Below are positions 1-10,778 of a DNA stretch of 59,319 bases, one piece after another. The notes beneath the pieces are model-generated. The model did no database searches, was not told the DNA's origin, and worked only from the letters and a program-made list of their open reading frames with translations. The stretch is from Thraustochytrium sp. TN22 (taxonomy: Eukaryota > Sar > Bigyra > Thraustochytrida > Thraustochytriidae): assembly GCA_013306675.1 (NCBI GenBank), contig JABLUY010000011.1:242620-301938 (forward strand), read 5' to 3'. A program made the translations under genes and the position numbers. Numbering within the stretch: position 1 is the first letter of the stretch; the number at the start of each line of letters is the position of its first letter.

Positions 1-678
1 GTGCCCTTGGTGCTGTCCATGCAGCCATCCGGCTCTTGTCCGGGAATCTGCACCCATGATTGCACGAGCTGAGCTCCAAGGACTTGCACCCAGCGGCCGA
101 GAGGCACTGGCGAGCGCAAGGACAGGGCCATGGCGATGATTATGTGCATCAGTCGAGCTCGTGTGCTTTGGCTTGTCCCGGCTGTGCTCGGCTTGTCTAG
201 GCTGTACTCGCTTGTTCTTGGCTTGCCTTTGTTGAGGGTGTGCTGAGTCGCTGGGGAGGCCGCAGTGGAGCCTTGCGTCCACCGGCTGGCTGCAGTCAGG
301 CAGAGAGAAAACGAAGAAGGCTACGACAGCTTCATTCGCAGCGTCGCGACTCGGCCAAGGCGACCTCGGGGCCTGCCGCAGGCGTCGCGCCTCGTGTCGA
401 GCGACCAGCAGAGTCCAAGTCCTGGCCCGAGGCTCACGTAGCAAAGTCCAGCGCCTTTGCAAGGTACACGCGCGAGCACTCGGGCTTGCGCCTGGCTACA
501 GCTTCGGCGCTCTTTCTTTCTCCTCGCTCTCTCTGACGCACTAGGCCTAGTAGCTGTCGCTGGCACGCGCCCCGGAGGCGCACGCAGCCTGCGCTGCCCT
601 GCGCCGCCCCCAGCAAGCCCCCAACGGAGGCCTGCTCCGTCGCGCGCGCGGGCGGCGCCGGGCGGGCGCGCGGGCGCG
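1..678. other. 5' flank of window, no gene seen
   Basis: No convincing coding exon was found on either strand; the short open frames here are low-complexity Arg/Ala translations of GC-rich DNA. Positions 170-227 hold three imperfect copies of a 20-nt unit beginning GGCTTGT. The last few hundred bases are probably the promoter and 5' leader of the SPX-MFS gene that starts at 679. Confidence 0.5.
170..227. repeat. imperfect 20-bp tandem repeat, about 3 copies
   Basis: Units start at 170, 190 and 210 with the core GGCTTGTC..GGCTGT.CTC. The third copy is shortened. It lies about 450 bp upstream of the SPX-MFS start, and no function is apparent. Confidence 0.5.
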
Positions 679-3600
679 ATGAAGTTCGGGCGCCACTTCG
701 AGCGCGAGCTGGTACGTGGCGAGGCGCGGCGCGGCGCGGCGGGGACCTTGGGCAGGCATGCATGAGGCATGAAGATGAGCGATGCCGCAGCGCGTGGCTG
801 CGCGGCGGCCGCGGCGGCGGCGGCGAAGCGCGGCGGCGGCGAAGCGCGGCGATGGACTGACGAGGAGGGACACGGCGGCTGGTGATGGCTTGGCTTTGCG
901 GCTCGCGCAGGTGGCGCAATGGAGGCAGCACTATATCCAGTACAATGACCTGAAGAGGTGGATCAAACGCGCGGAGCACGCGGAGAGGGATGCGGACGGC
1001 AAAGAGTTCAATGCGGAGGTGGAAGACCAAGTGAATCACGTGATGCGGTTCTATCAGCAGCAGCGCACGACGCTGCGCAACGACCTGGACGCGGCGCAGC
1101 AGCAGCGGCGGCTGTTGGAGGCGAGTCGCGAGGCGCCGCGCACCCTGCGCGCGCACCGCGAGTCATTGCTGCTCGAGTACCACCGGCTGGGTGAGCACCT
1201 GCTGCAGATCTTCCACTACGTGGAGCTGAATTCTACGGCGCTGCGCAAGATCACGAAAAAGTACACGAAGCGGCTTCAGTCGCTCCGGCCCCACCTCCTG
1301 AGCCGCGTGGAGTCTGAGCAGGACTCGCCGCTGGCGGAGAACCTGAAGCGCCTCAAGGACTACTCCCTGCTGGAGCCCTTTGTAGAGCAAATCCGCGAGG
1401 GCACTGTGAGTGTGCAGAGCGCACTTCGCGCCGACATGTCGAACGATGCTCAGATGCCGCCGGAAGCGCCGTCGAGCCCTTCGGCAGGCCCGTACGGCGC
1501 GGCGTGGAGCCCGGTGCCGGCGGTGCGTTTTCGTCAGTACAAACGTCACGGGCACGCAATCCTGCAGGACCTCTCGGTGCTGCAGGAGAAGCTGCAAAAG
1601 TCGACGAGCTACCTGGACTTTTTGTCGTCGGCGTCTGCCATCCCGTTCGAGCGGCGGCTCATGCGCAAACAGAGCAGCATCGCGCGAGCGCGCCGCCAGC
1701 ACCAAGTGGCTCCCTTTTACCGTGTCGACAGCGAGGCGCGCGAGGCGGAGCACGAGACGTCTGGGCTTTCGCTGCAGATCGGCGACTGGGGCGCGGACGA
1801 GGACCACGCTGCGGGGCTGGCCAAGGTCAAGTCTGGCGAGGGGGATCCGCTGCTCGTGCCTGAGGATGCCTTTGCGGGCGCGCCAGATGTCGTGACGCTG
1901 GACGCGGACGCAGGCGACACGGACACGGACGAAGATGAGGTGGAGGACGACTTTTTCTCGCAGTACATCAACCTCGCGTCGACCTTCTTCTACCTGAGCA
2001 ACTACAACATCTGCCTGCCAACGTCGGGCGAGTACGCCGCTCACATGGGCCTGCAGGCGTCCACGTCGGGCATCATTGTGGCCATGACGCCCGTGGCGGC
2101 GCTGCTTTCAGCCGTCGTGTACAGCTACTGGTCCAACTACAGCTTCAAGGCGCCGCTCTTGTGCAGCTCGGTGCTGCTCATCTGCGGCAATTTGCTCTAC
2201 GGGCTGGCCTGGGACCTCGACATCACCTACCTCATTCTTGTGGGCCGCTTTGTGACGGGCCTGGGCGGCGCGCGCGCCGTGAATCGGCGCTACATCGCCG
2301 ACAACATCAGCGTGGAGAACCGCACGCGCGCTTCTGCCGCCTTTGTCGCAGCCGGTGCGCTCGGCATGGCGTCCGGGCCGTTCCTGGCCAGTCTCTTCAG
2401 CGGCATCGACCTCGTTCTCTTTGGCATCACCTTCAACGAGATGACGGCTCCCTCGCTCTTCATGGTGCTTGTGTGGGCGCTCTTTGGGCTTGCCGTGCTC
2501 TTCTTCTTCCGTGAGCCGCACCATGCCTCGTCTCGCACGGCAAAGACGGCCGCCGTGAACGCCCACCGCGAGGCGGGCGGCGACGGCGGTACGCCGACGT
2601 CTTCCGTCCACGGCGGCAGCTCGTACTACGACGACGACCACGACCTGCACGACGACGACGACGACGACGATGACGACTCACTGCACGGGGACGGCGTGGA
2701 GGGCGGGGTCAACGCCTCGCCGCCGCCCTTTCGCGTCAGCTCGCTACTGCCGCGCACCTCGCTGTCGTCGTCGGCGAGCCCGTGGGGCCAGACGCGGTCC
2801 GGCATCTTCCAGCAGGGTTCTGAGGACGAGGCCTTCTCTGACGGCATCGACATCGTGCTGGACGCGCCCGACACGCCGGGTGGCCGTGGCAGCCTGAGCG
2901 CGGACCAGGAGGAGTCGGCGCGCCTCCTGCCGCAGCGCGGCACGGACGACGGCGCGCTGCGCGACCTGAACGCGCAGGGCTCGTACGGTTCGCTGGTAAA
3001 TGGGCATCGGATGACGCTCAAGTCGTCGTCGTCGTCGTCGTCCACGTCTGGCACGGGCGCCATCGCGGTGCCGCCCGAGTACCTGCCGGGTCACGCGCGC
3101 GATAAGCGGCGCGAACGGCGGCGTGCGACACGTACGCGCCTCACTGTGCTCTGCCTCTGGCTCATCTTCTGGGTCAAGCTCGTGCAGGAGGCGCTCCTGA
3201 CGGCGCTGCCTCTGACGCTACCGTTCTTCCTGGGCTGGCGTTCTGGGCGCATCGGCATCCTCATGGCCTGCCTCGGGCTGTCCGTTGTCCCCTTTAATGT
3301 CGTACTGGTGTCGCTCTCGCGGACCTACGGCCTGCGCGACAGCTTCTGGCTCCGCGCTCTGCTTGTGCCCATTCTGGTGGGCACGGCCGTGCTGTCGTTT
3401 TTGGCGCAGTCGACGCATGCGGTGCTCTTTAGCGGGCTCTTTGTGGTCTTCATCGCGAGCCAGGTCATGGAGGCTGTGGTGATGGCCTTCTTCAGCAAGG
3501 TCATCGACGCCAGACTCGCTGCCGGCACCTTTAACAGCGGTCTGCTTGCCACCGAGGCTGGCACGCTGGGCCGCGCCGCGGGCAACGCGGTAATCACAGT

Positions 3601-3715
3601 CCTGGGCGCCTCGTCAGCGCTCGGCCTCCACCACGACCTGTACCTTTTCGACGCCTCCATCACGCTCCCGACACTCCTCCTCACGCTCTGGCTCTGCAAG
3701 GGCAATCAGAGCTGA
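679..3715 (+). CDS. SPX-MFS vacuolar-type phosphate transporter (two exons)
   Basis: Seen: exon 1 is 679-711 and encodes MKFGRHFEREL. It is followed by intron 712-910 (GTACGT...GCGCAG) and exon 2, 911-3715, giving about 945 residues. Joined, the N-terminus reads as a canonical SPX start: MKFG....EL followed by VAQWRQHYIQYNDLK. Around residues 122-131 lies the basic helix RKITKKYTKR, corresponding to the SPX lysine cluster that binds inositol pyrophosphates. From about residue 363 onward comes an MFS domain of roughly 11-12 membrane spans, including the motif VGRFVTGLGGARAVNRRYI. It is interrupted by a long cytosolic loop with an Asp run (DNA 2651-2677) and a Ser run. Family knowledge: PHT5/VPT-type SPX-MFS proteins move phosphate across the vacuolar membrane under inositol-pyrophosphate control. 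The start at 782 used by the uninterrupted frame would lose the SPX first helix, so 679 is chosen. The gene is convergent with its neighbour at 3921. Confidence 0.9.
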
Positions 3716-3920
3716 TTGTCTCACGGTCACGCCAAGGCACACATTGTAATGTAGCAGCGCGCGCTTCCGCAACACTTGCCTTGCTTCTAAAGAGGAGTGA
3801 AGCAGCGGGCCAGGCGTTGTCATTCGTAGAACGTCTTCTTAGAGCTTCAAGTCAGTCTTTCACAGTTTTTCAGTCAGGTATGTGGTATCATTCAAAGGGC
3901 GTACCTCAGCGAGACCAAGT
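3716..3920. other. convergent intergenic spacer
   Basis: This is 205 bp between the stops of two convergent genes, more AT-rich than its surroundings. It must hold both 3' ends. No polyadenylation motif is clear enough to name. Confidence 0.4.
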
Positions 3921-5294
3921 TCACGTGACGTAGTCTTTGGGATGGCCGCCGCTCATGACTTGAGAATGTTTCATGAACCACGTCTCGGTGCGCCAAGATT
4001 TGCCCCCTCGTCTCCATTCCCAGCGCGTGAGCTTGCCATTGGTGTGCACGCTCCCGGTGGCCCGGTTTGTGTGCTTGCCGAGCCTGAGGAGGTCGCGCGC
4101 CGGCCCGTCCAGCGCGAGGTCCAAGCTGCGTCGCATGACGGTGATGGCTTTGGTGAAGGTGGAAGAGCTGGTGCCCAAGAAGTGGTCCGCGTGGGTACAG
4201 ACCAGCATCTCCACGATCGCGATGAGCGTCTCTGCGACGCCCGGGTTGGGCGAGGCAGCCTCGAGGGCCGTGACGGCCGCGTCGACGGAAGGGTGCGCTT
4301 GCCGCACGTCTACAAGGAGGCGCACGTCGCTAAAGTAGCGGAGGATGGGCGCCATAAAGGGGTTGTGGCGCGCTGCCTCTGTAGCGACGTAGAGCGGCGC
4401 GTCGGCCTTCATGCCAAGCTCCAGGCCTCGCTGCACGTAGTTGGCGGCGTCGCCCTGCTTGCCCGAGAGGTACTGTGCGCGGTCGCCCATGCGCACATGC
4501 ATTGCGCTGAAGGCCGCTTCTCTAAAGGCTTCCTTGTGCAGGAGGTTGGCGACACGCTGGAGACCTGGCGCGAAGCGCAGCGCGGCCCAGTCCTTGAAGC
4601 GGAGCCAGCGGTAGGTGAAGAAGCGGCCGCGCAAGAAGACGACCTGCTTGGCGCTGGCACGCAAGCGCTGCACGTAGGCGTCCGTGACGTTGGGCAGGCT
4701 CGAGAGGAATGGGTCGGCGATGCTTACAGTGTCGACCTTGGCGCCGCCCAGACTTTTGGCGAAGGCGTCCAGCGCCGTGTCCAGTGGCACGAGGTCGAGG
4801 TCGAGGCTCTTGGACATGGCGTCCAGGTCCATGACTCGGTCGGCGGGCATGAGAGCGGATGCCGGCGCGGCTAGGTAGTTGGGCGCCAGATTCATGTGAC
4901 GCGACACCATGGGCACAAGTAGGTGGCGCCCGAGCATTTTGGCGAGGCGCGCAGCGTTGAAGAAGCAGATGATCTGGTTGCCAAGCCCACCCGAGGGCGT
5001 AGCCACCAGGTACCGCTCGCCAGGGCGCAGCGCGCCGTACGCGCCAGACGTAGTTCGCGGCAGCGTCTCTGAGCTCGGAGCCGTCTGTGGCGCCGCCCTT
5101 GTCCCAGTCCATGGCGGAGCCGACGACGCGTCCGCCTCAACCTCAACCCCGCCGACCGCAATCTCGACCTCGACGGCGTCGTGCGAGCTGGCGTCCAGCG
5201 TGCGCAGCGTCCAGCCGGCGCCCGGCCCCAGGCGCCCCACGACCACGACGGCGAGCGCTATGAGCGCCACGAGCGCCCAGCCGGAGCGCCGCAT
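3921..5294 (-). CDS. O-fucosyltransferase-like type II membrane protein
   Basis: 457 residues from the ATG at 5294. Residues 1-25 form a basic-hydrophobic signal anchor (MRRSGWALVALIALAVVVV), so the catalytic part should face the Golgi/ER lumen. Motifs fit the GDP-fucose protein O-fucosyltransferase superfamily: a donor-site Gly stretch SGGLGNQI, a mid-protein HVRMGD (the HxR motif) and a C-terminal DHFLGTSSSTFTKAI block. Inferred role: transfer of fucose or a related sugar to secreted protein or glycan; the acceptor is unknown. An upstream in-frame ATG at 5441 would add 49 residues encoded by a 25-bp tandem repeat, which argues for 5294. A paralogue with the same block order lies at 39090-40883. 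The gene is convergent with the SPX-MFS gene. Confidence 0.7.
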   Translation of the reverse strand: MRRSGWALVALIALAVVVVGRLGPGAGWTLRTLDASSHDAVEVEIAVGGVEVEADASSAPPWTGTRAAPQTAPSSETLPRTTSGAYGALRPGERYLVATPSGGLGNQIICFFNAARLAKMLGRHLLVPMVSRHMNLAPNYLAAPASALMPADRVMDLDAMSKSLDLDLVPLDTALDAFAKSLGGAKVDTVSIADPFLSSLPNVTDAYVQRLRASAKQVVFLRGRFFTYRWLRFKDWAALRFAPGLQRVANLLHKEAFREAAFSAMHVRMGDRAQYLSGKQGDAANYVQRGLELGMKADAPLYVATEAARHNPFMAPILRYFSDVRLLVDVRQAHPSVDAAVTALEAASPNPGVAETLIAIVEMLVCTHADHFLGTSSSTFTKAITVMRRSLDLALDGPARDLLRLGKHTNRATGSVHTNGKLTRWEWRRGGKSWRTETWFMKHSQVMSGGHPKDYVT

Positions 5295-5395
5295 GCCGTC
5301 CTTGGCTGGCGCGACGCTGGCGCGACCTTGGCGCTCTGCATTCACTGTCAGTTCACGACCACGTAGCGGCACCGCGACGCAGCGGCGCCGCGACA

Positions 5396-5524
5396 CGCTG
5401 CGGCAAGTGCGGTCACGCGACGCTGCGGCAAGTGCGGTCATGCGACGCAGCGACAAGTGCGGTCATGCGTCGAAGCGGCAAGTGCGGTCACGCGACGGAG
5501 CGGCAAGGGCGTGCGGTCCTGCGA
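5396..5524. repeat. 25-bp tandem repeat, 5 units
   Basis: Units start at 5396, 5421, 5446, 5471 and 5496. Each has the core GCAAGTGCGGTCA.GCGA, and the last is extended by a small insertion. The array sits about 100 bp upstream of the preferred start of the O-fucosyltransferase-like gene and is probably promoter or 5' leader sequence. Confidence 0.8.
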
Positions 5525-6372
5525 CGCGCTCAAGTTGCGTGGTACTGCACACGCTGCGATCATCTTCGTTCTGCTGACAGTGATGCGGTCTTTGGGTTCC
5601 TTTTTTTAAATTAAAGGCTCGATCGAGGTCCCTCGTCGCGTCTCCTTCACGCATTCGACGTGCATGCCATGCCATGGTGGGTGAGATCCGTGAGATGCAG
5701 ATGCTGCCTGCAAGGCAGTTGCCACGCATGGCATCGCCGCTTTACATGCCGGCTATACTGCAGTGCTCAGCCAGCCTGGTTCTTGCGCTGCACTGGCAAC
5801 TTGAGTCAACTTGCTTGGCACTGCCCGGCGGCCCGGGCCACGGCACAGAGCCTGCCAGCTTGTGAGAAGGTTCAAGTTTGAGCCCGAGCCCGAGTCCGAG
5901 TGCGAGTCATGCTGCAGCTTCGGTCGACGGCGACTGCCCCGGCGTGCAGTGCAGTGACCCGGTGCGCACAAGTGGGCCAGTGGCCATGAGGCCCGGCCAG
6001 CGGCTGCCGCCACTGGCAGTCGGGAAAGGCAAGCCACTTGCCTGCTTTGCACGACAGTGCACGCGGTGCCACGCTTGAAGCCTGAGCCTGGGCAACGGTG
6101 AGCGCGAGCTCACGGAGCCTTCTCGCACCCGCAAATGACTCGGAGATTGCAAGCACATGCTGCAAGCACGAGGCGGTGCAACATGCTTACCACCCAAGCC
6201 AGCAAGCAAGCAAGCAAGCAGCCGCCAACCGCCAAGCTGCTGGCATCGTCCCGCAGCCAGTTGGCCGGTTGGTGGAGGCCGTTGGTTCGTGGCTCGCGAT
6301 GCCCTCGTCAGTTGCTGATCGCTGTCCGAACTGGGGACTCGCACGCCCTGGACACGGACGCACGCTCGCTCG

Positions 6373-6382
6373 TTATAAAAAG
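6373..6382 (+). promoter_or_regulatory. TATA-box-like element
   Basis: TTATAAAAAG stands out in very GC-rich surroundings. It lies 83 bp before the ATG at 6457 and about 0.9 kb before the GMP synthase ATG. It could mark the transcription start of GMP synthase with a long or spliced leader. The pyrimidine tract TTTCTCTCTCAG ending at 6522 could be an acceptor in such a leader. Confidence 0.3.
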
Positions 6383-7243
6383 CAGCAACAGTCGGCGGTG
6401 CTCTCTGCGCCTCCGTCCCACCTCCGATTTCATTCCCCCCTGCCCGGCACTGATCCATGCGCAAAGCATTCGTTTCACCTTCCGCTCGCTGTTGCTGGCG
6501 GTCGTTCGCCTTTCTCTCTCAGGTTGTCCATCCACCACTGCATCCAAGCGCACCTAGCCTAGCTCGAGCCTCGGTTCGACAGGGCGAACGGTGCACGCTG
6601 CTCGCCCGCTCGCCTCGGCTCGCCTTGGCTAGCCTCGGTTCGCCTGACACCGGTGCAAGAGCCACGCAGGCAGAGAGAGGCCTTGCGTGCCCCGCCACTG
6701 AGCAGACGTCCTCGTCCTCGTCGTCGCCGCGGCTCTCGGGGTTCCTCCTCCCCTTCTCCTCCGAGTCCTCCTCGGGCTCATGCTCGAGCTCGCTCGCTCG
6801 CTCTAGCTAGCGCTAGCTTCACGGCCCGCCACCGCCAGCCAGCCCGCGGCAAGTGGGCTATTGGCGGGCGCGGCCTGTGGCGCGCGCGGATTCCCCACTT
6901 GCGCGCGCCGGAGCGCAGCGGCGCGGCGCGGCGGCCGGGTCCGGTGCGGGCGGCGCGGCGCGGGCGCCGCGCGCGGAGGCGCCAACGGCGCGCGGCGCGC
7001 GCAGCGGACGCGGGCGCCCGTTGGCCCCGGATCCGAGCGCCGCGGCGCCACTGGTTGGCAGAAGAAAGGCAGGCGGCGGCGGCGGCGGCGCGGCGGCGCG
7101 GCGCGGCGGCGGCAGAGCCCTCTCCGCGCGCGGCAGTGGCACGGCGGCGGTCGGTGCGGCGGCGCGGCGCGGTCGGCAGCGGAGCGCCCGGCGGCTGCGG
7201 CTCGCCGGCGGCGGAGCGGGCGCGGCGCGGGCGGCGCGTTTGA

Positions 7244-7293
7244 AAAGGCGGGCAGGCAGACAGGCAGGCAGCGACAGGCAGGCAGGCAGGCAG
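7244..7293. repeat. GGCA tetranucleotide repeat in 5' leader
   Basis: Interrupted GGCA/CAGA units run directly into the GMP synthase start codon at 7295. This is one of several tetranucleotide runs placed just upstream of start codons in the window. Confidence 0.8.
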
Positions 7294-7294
7294 C

Positions 7295-8989
7295 ATGGAC
7301 GCGGAGCGCGCGGGCGCGACGGTGGAGGAGGAGAGCGCGCGCGTGTCGGAGGCGGTGAAGCAGGCGCGCGCGCTGTCGGGCCAGCTGACGAGCAACCGCA
7401 AGCAGATTGCGATCCTGGACTTTGGCAGCCAGTTTAGCCACCTGATTGCGAGGCGGATCCGCGAGCAGCATGTGTTCTGCGAACTGTACAGCTGCCTGGT
7501 GGATGTGGAGATCCTCAAGAGCGCGCACGTGGTGGGCGTGATCCTGTCGGGCGGCCCGGCGTCCGTGTACGCCGAGGACGCGCCGCACGTGGCGCCCGGG
7601 TTCTGGGAGTGGATCGAGGAGACCAAGCTCCCGGTGCTGGGCATCTGCTACGGCATGTGCGAGATGGTGCACCACTTCGGTGGCAAGGTGGAGTCGTCGG
7701 AGAAGCGCGAGTACGGCAAGGCGGTGGTTCGCAAGGTGGGCGAGCACGGCAAGAACCCGGGCGACCTGTTCTACGGCATTGACGACGAGGACGACGTGGT
7801 GTGGATGAGCCACGGCGACAAGGTGACGGCGCTGCCGCCCGGCTTCAAGGGCATCGCGGAGACGGATAACTGCCCGTGCGCGGCCATCGCCGGGCCGGAG
7901 GACGGGTCGCCGCTCTACGGGCTGCAGTTCCACGCGGAGGTGACGCACACCAAGCACGGGTCGGAGATGATCCGCAACTTCGTTGTGGACATTTGCAAGG
8001 CGCCCACGGACTGGGACATGACGGACATCGCGGAGGAGTTCATCAAGGAGGTGCGCGAGAAGGTGGGCCCCGAGGGCCACGTGATCGGCGCGGTCTCGGG
8101 CGGCGTGGACTCCTCGGTGGGCGCCGTGCTCCTGCACCGCGCCATCGGCGACCGCTTCCACGCCATTCTGGTGGACAACGGCTGCCTTCGCCTGAACGAG
8201 GCGGAGCGCGTGCTGGACCGCCTGCGCAACCGCGAGGGCATCGACCTGCACATGGTGGACGCCTCGGACCGCTTTCTGTCGGCGCTCGCCGGCGTGGAGG
8301 ACCCGGAGGTGAAGCGCAAGACCATCGGCGCGCTCTTCATCGACGTCTTCCAGGAGGAGGCGGAGCGCATCAAGCGCGAGGTGCCCGAGGGCCACACGGT
8401 GGACTTTCTGCTCCAGGGCACGCTGTATCCGGACGTGATCGAGTCCATCAGCTACAAGGGCCCGAGCGCCACCATCAAGTCGCACCACAACGTGGGCGGC
8501 CTTCCGGAGAAGATGAGCCTCAAGCTCATCGAGCCGCTGCGCGAGCTCTTCAAGGACGAGGTGCGCGAGCTCGGTCTCGCGCTCGGCCTCGAGCACGAGT
8601 CCGTCTTCCGCCACCCGTTCCCGGGCCCTGGCCTCGCCATTCGCATCCTCGGCGAGGTCACCAAGGAGTTCTGCGACAAGCTGCGCCTTGCCGACGACAT
8701 TGCCATCTCCGAGATCCGCAAGGCCGGAATCTACGATGACATCGCCCAGGCCTTTGTTGTGCTGCTCCCGGTCAAGTCCGTCGGCGTCATGGGCGACGGC
8801 CGCACCTACGAGAACGTCGTCTCCCTGCGCTGTGTCACTACCACCGACTTTATGACGGCCAACTGGTACTACATGGATCACGAGACGCTCGCCACCATCT
8901 CCAACCGCATCATCAACGAGGTGCCTGGCATCAACCGCGTCTGCTATGACATCTCCTCCAAGCCCCCGGCCACCATCGAGTGGCTGTAG
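7295..8989 (+). CDS. GMPS: GMP synthase (glutamine-hydrolysing)
   Basis: 564 residues. It converts XMP to GMP using glutamine and ATP in de novo purine synthesis, in the cytosol. After an N-terminal extension of about 30 residues comes a class I glutamine amidotransferase domain, starting at IAILDFGSQFSHLIARRI. The nucleophile motif is GICYG, and the GATase His/Glu lie in LQFHAEV. The ATP pyrophosphatase domain follows with the PP-loop SGGVDSS and LVDNGCLR. The C-terminal dimerisation/XMP-binding domain ends in RVCYDISSKPPATIEWL, nearly identical to the usual family ending. Length and domain order are those of the monofunctional bacterial/fungal-type enzyme. The ATG at 7295 directly follows a GGCA repeat; no upstream in-frame start improves the match. 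A long open frame antisense to it is a codon-bias shadow. Confidence 0.97.
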   Translation: MDAERAGATVEEESARVSEAVKQARALSGQLTSNRKQIAILDFGSQFSHLIARRIREQHVFCELYSCLVDVEILKSAHVVGVILSGGPASVYAEDAPHVAPGFWEWIEETKLPVLGICYGMCEMVHHFGGKVESSEKREYGKAVVRKVGEHGKNPGDLFYGIDDEDDVVWMSHGDKVTALPPGFKGIAETDNCPCAAIAGPEDGSPLYGLQFHAEVTHTKHGSEMIRNFVVDICKAPTDWDMTDIAEEFIKEVREKVGPEGHVIGAVSGGVDSSVGAVLLHRAIGDRFHAILVDNGCLRLNEAERVLDRLRNREGIDLHMVDASDRFLSALAGVEDPEVKRKTIGALFIDVFQEEAERIKREVPEGHTVDFLLQGTLYPDVIESISYKGPSATIKSHHNVGGLPEKMSLKLIEPLRELFKDEVRELGLALGLEHESVFRHPFPGPGLAIRILGEVTKEFCDKLRLADDIAISEIRKAGIYDDIAQAFVVLLPVKSVGVMGDGRTYENVVSLRCVTTTDFMTANWYYMDHETLATISNRIINEVPGINRVCYDISSKPPATIEWL

Positions 8990-9650
8990 ACTGACAGCGA
9001 GAAGGAAGAGAGAGAAGGGAGGGGGGAGGGATGCCGCAGCTGTTCGTCAAGTCTCGTATCTTGTCGCGTGTACGTACGTGCGCCGTGTTCATTCAAGCTG
9101 CTCAGAAAACAGAAAGAAGAATAAGAATGAGATGATTTTGGCTGTACGAGCGGTCACAGATCACGCGCGTCGCAAAGGCTGAAATGATGCTGACCAAGTC
9201 AAGATGCAGATGTAATCTTGTGTGAATGATGCTGCGATGCTTCTTGCTCCCTTTTTTTCCTAGGCCTACTGGGAAGTTACAAAAGGCTCACTGTGCTCTG
9301 CATCTCAGCTCAAGTTGATCGCGGCCGCCCACAACCCGTTTGCTGGCGCCTTTGGGGCGCCTTTGGGGCGCCGTTCCCAAGCCTCGTTCGCCTTTTTCTT
9401 AGGTGACCACCAACAAGACAACATGATCATGTCTACCATGACATGGCGTCATTCATTCTTCTTACGGACGCATAGCCTTCTTACGGATAGGTACTACTAC
9501 AGACTACAGACCAGCAAAATTGGACAGCGACAGCAGGACGGTCATAGGCATCGGATCAGAGACAGCGGGGGGGGGGACACGGGCAGGCGATCAGCCAGGC
9601 AGCAGCACGCGTTGGTCGTAGACTCGTGCTTGCGCGAGGAGGGGGGGAAA
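8990..9650. other. convergent intergenic spacer
   Basis: This spacer lies between the GMP synthase stop and the stop of the Q/H-rich gene on the other strand. It is noticeably lower in GC, with GA-rich and CTT-rich patches and a G run (about 9569-9576). It presumably contains both 3' UTRs. No coding exon was seen. Confidence 0.5.
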
Positions 9651-10747
9651 TCAGGCGTAGATCTCAGGGAAGGCAGAGAAGCGCTTGGTGCGCATCTTGT
9701 TCCTGCCCTTTGACTTGCGGCGCGCCTTGGCGTCGGGGAGCGAGGCGGCCTCCTCATCAGGCTGCTGCTTGCGCTCGTGGAAGCCGAGGCAGCGCAGGCC
9801 CTTGATGCCGATGTTGATGACACGGCCCTCGGCATTCACCCGGTTCTGAAAGGCGGGCCAGATCTGGCCGGTCTTGCGAAGGAGCTTGAGCACGGCGGCC
9901 TCGACCTCGGGGGCGAAAGGGCAGGAGCCGCCGTCGCTGCAGGTGAGGTGGCAGAGCAGACTCTTGCGGTAGCACTCCTCCGGGCGCAGCGGCATCTTCT
10001 CGCGGGACTGAAGCCAGTCCTCGAAGCAGGCGCGCGAGATAATGCCGGAGGCGTCGATGCCAGAAGGCGAGACGATGATGTGCTTCATGAAGATGCTCAT
10101 GGCAGTGACCTTGGGTGGCTTGTTGGACTTGGTCTCGTTGGAGCGCGGGCGCTTCTTGCCGTTGTCCGAGGAGCACCAGCTGGGAGTAGGGCTCGCCACA
10201 GGCGTGGGCGCCTCCGTGTACACGTCCTCATGCGTGGCGGTGCGGCGGACCTTGGGCAAGAGCGCGGCGGGCTCGGACTTGATGAGCGCCGGCTCGACCT
10301 CGGGCAGCGGCGCGGCGCGCTTGAGGCCGCTCGTCGTGTACTGATGCTGGTGCTGGTGCTGGTGCTGCTGGCTGTACTGGTAGTGCTGGTACTGGTAGTG
10401 CTGGTGCGGCTGGACGTGGTGCTGCTCATGCTTGACGAGGTTACCGCTCTCGTCCTCGAAAAGGGGGCCATCCGAGACGAGCTCCTGCAGCCAGCTCATG
10501 AAATCATCCTCGGCGTCATGGTGCTGCGGCAGACGCGGCGGCGCCACCTCAAAGGTGCTCATGTCGGCGGCAGCGTCGGAGGCGTCCGCGAAGGGATGCG
10601 GCGGAGGCAGCGAGGCACCCGCGTGCTGGTGCTGGTGCTGATGCTGATGCTGATGCTCGTGCAGCAGATCGTTCTGCTCAAGGCCGCAGGAGATGGCTGG
10701 CTGCTGCTGGTGCCACTCGGCGAGGCAGTCGCTGGCGCTGCTAGCGA

Positions 10748-10778
<31 letters not shown>

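Larger units (their letters stand above)
5525..7294. other. divergent intergenic region, candidate promoters
   Basis: This 1.8-kb region separates the O-fucosyltransferase-like gene (-) from GMP synthase (+). It contains an AT-rich patch near 5600-5617, a TTATAAAAAG motif at 6373-6382 and a long G+C-rich leader with CGG/GCG runs (about 6880-7250). It ends in a GGCA repeat that abuts the GMP synthase ATG. No convincing gene was seen. A 117-codon frame begins at 6457, just downstream of the TATA-like motif, but its composition is unconvincing. Confidence 0.5.

Noticed and set aside
6803-8881. 692-codon minus-strand frame
   Set aside because: It is antisense to GMP synthase. High GC at third positions keeps the opposite strand open, and the translation is His/Ala/Val-rich without family motifs.
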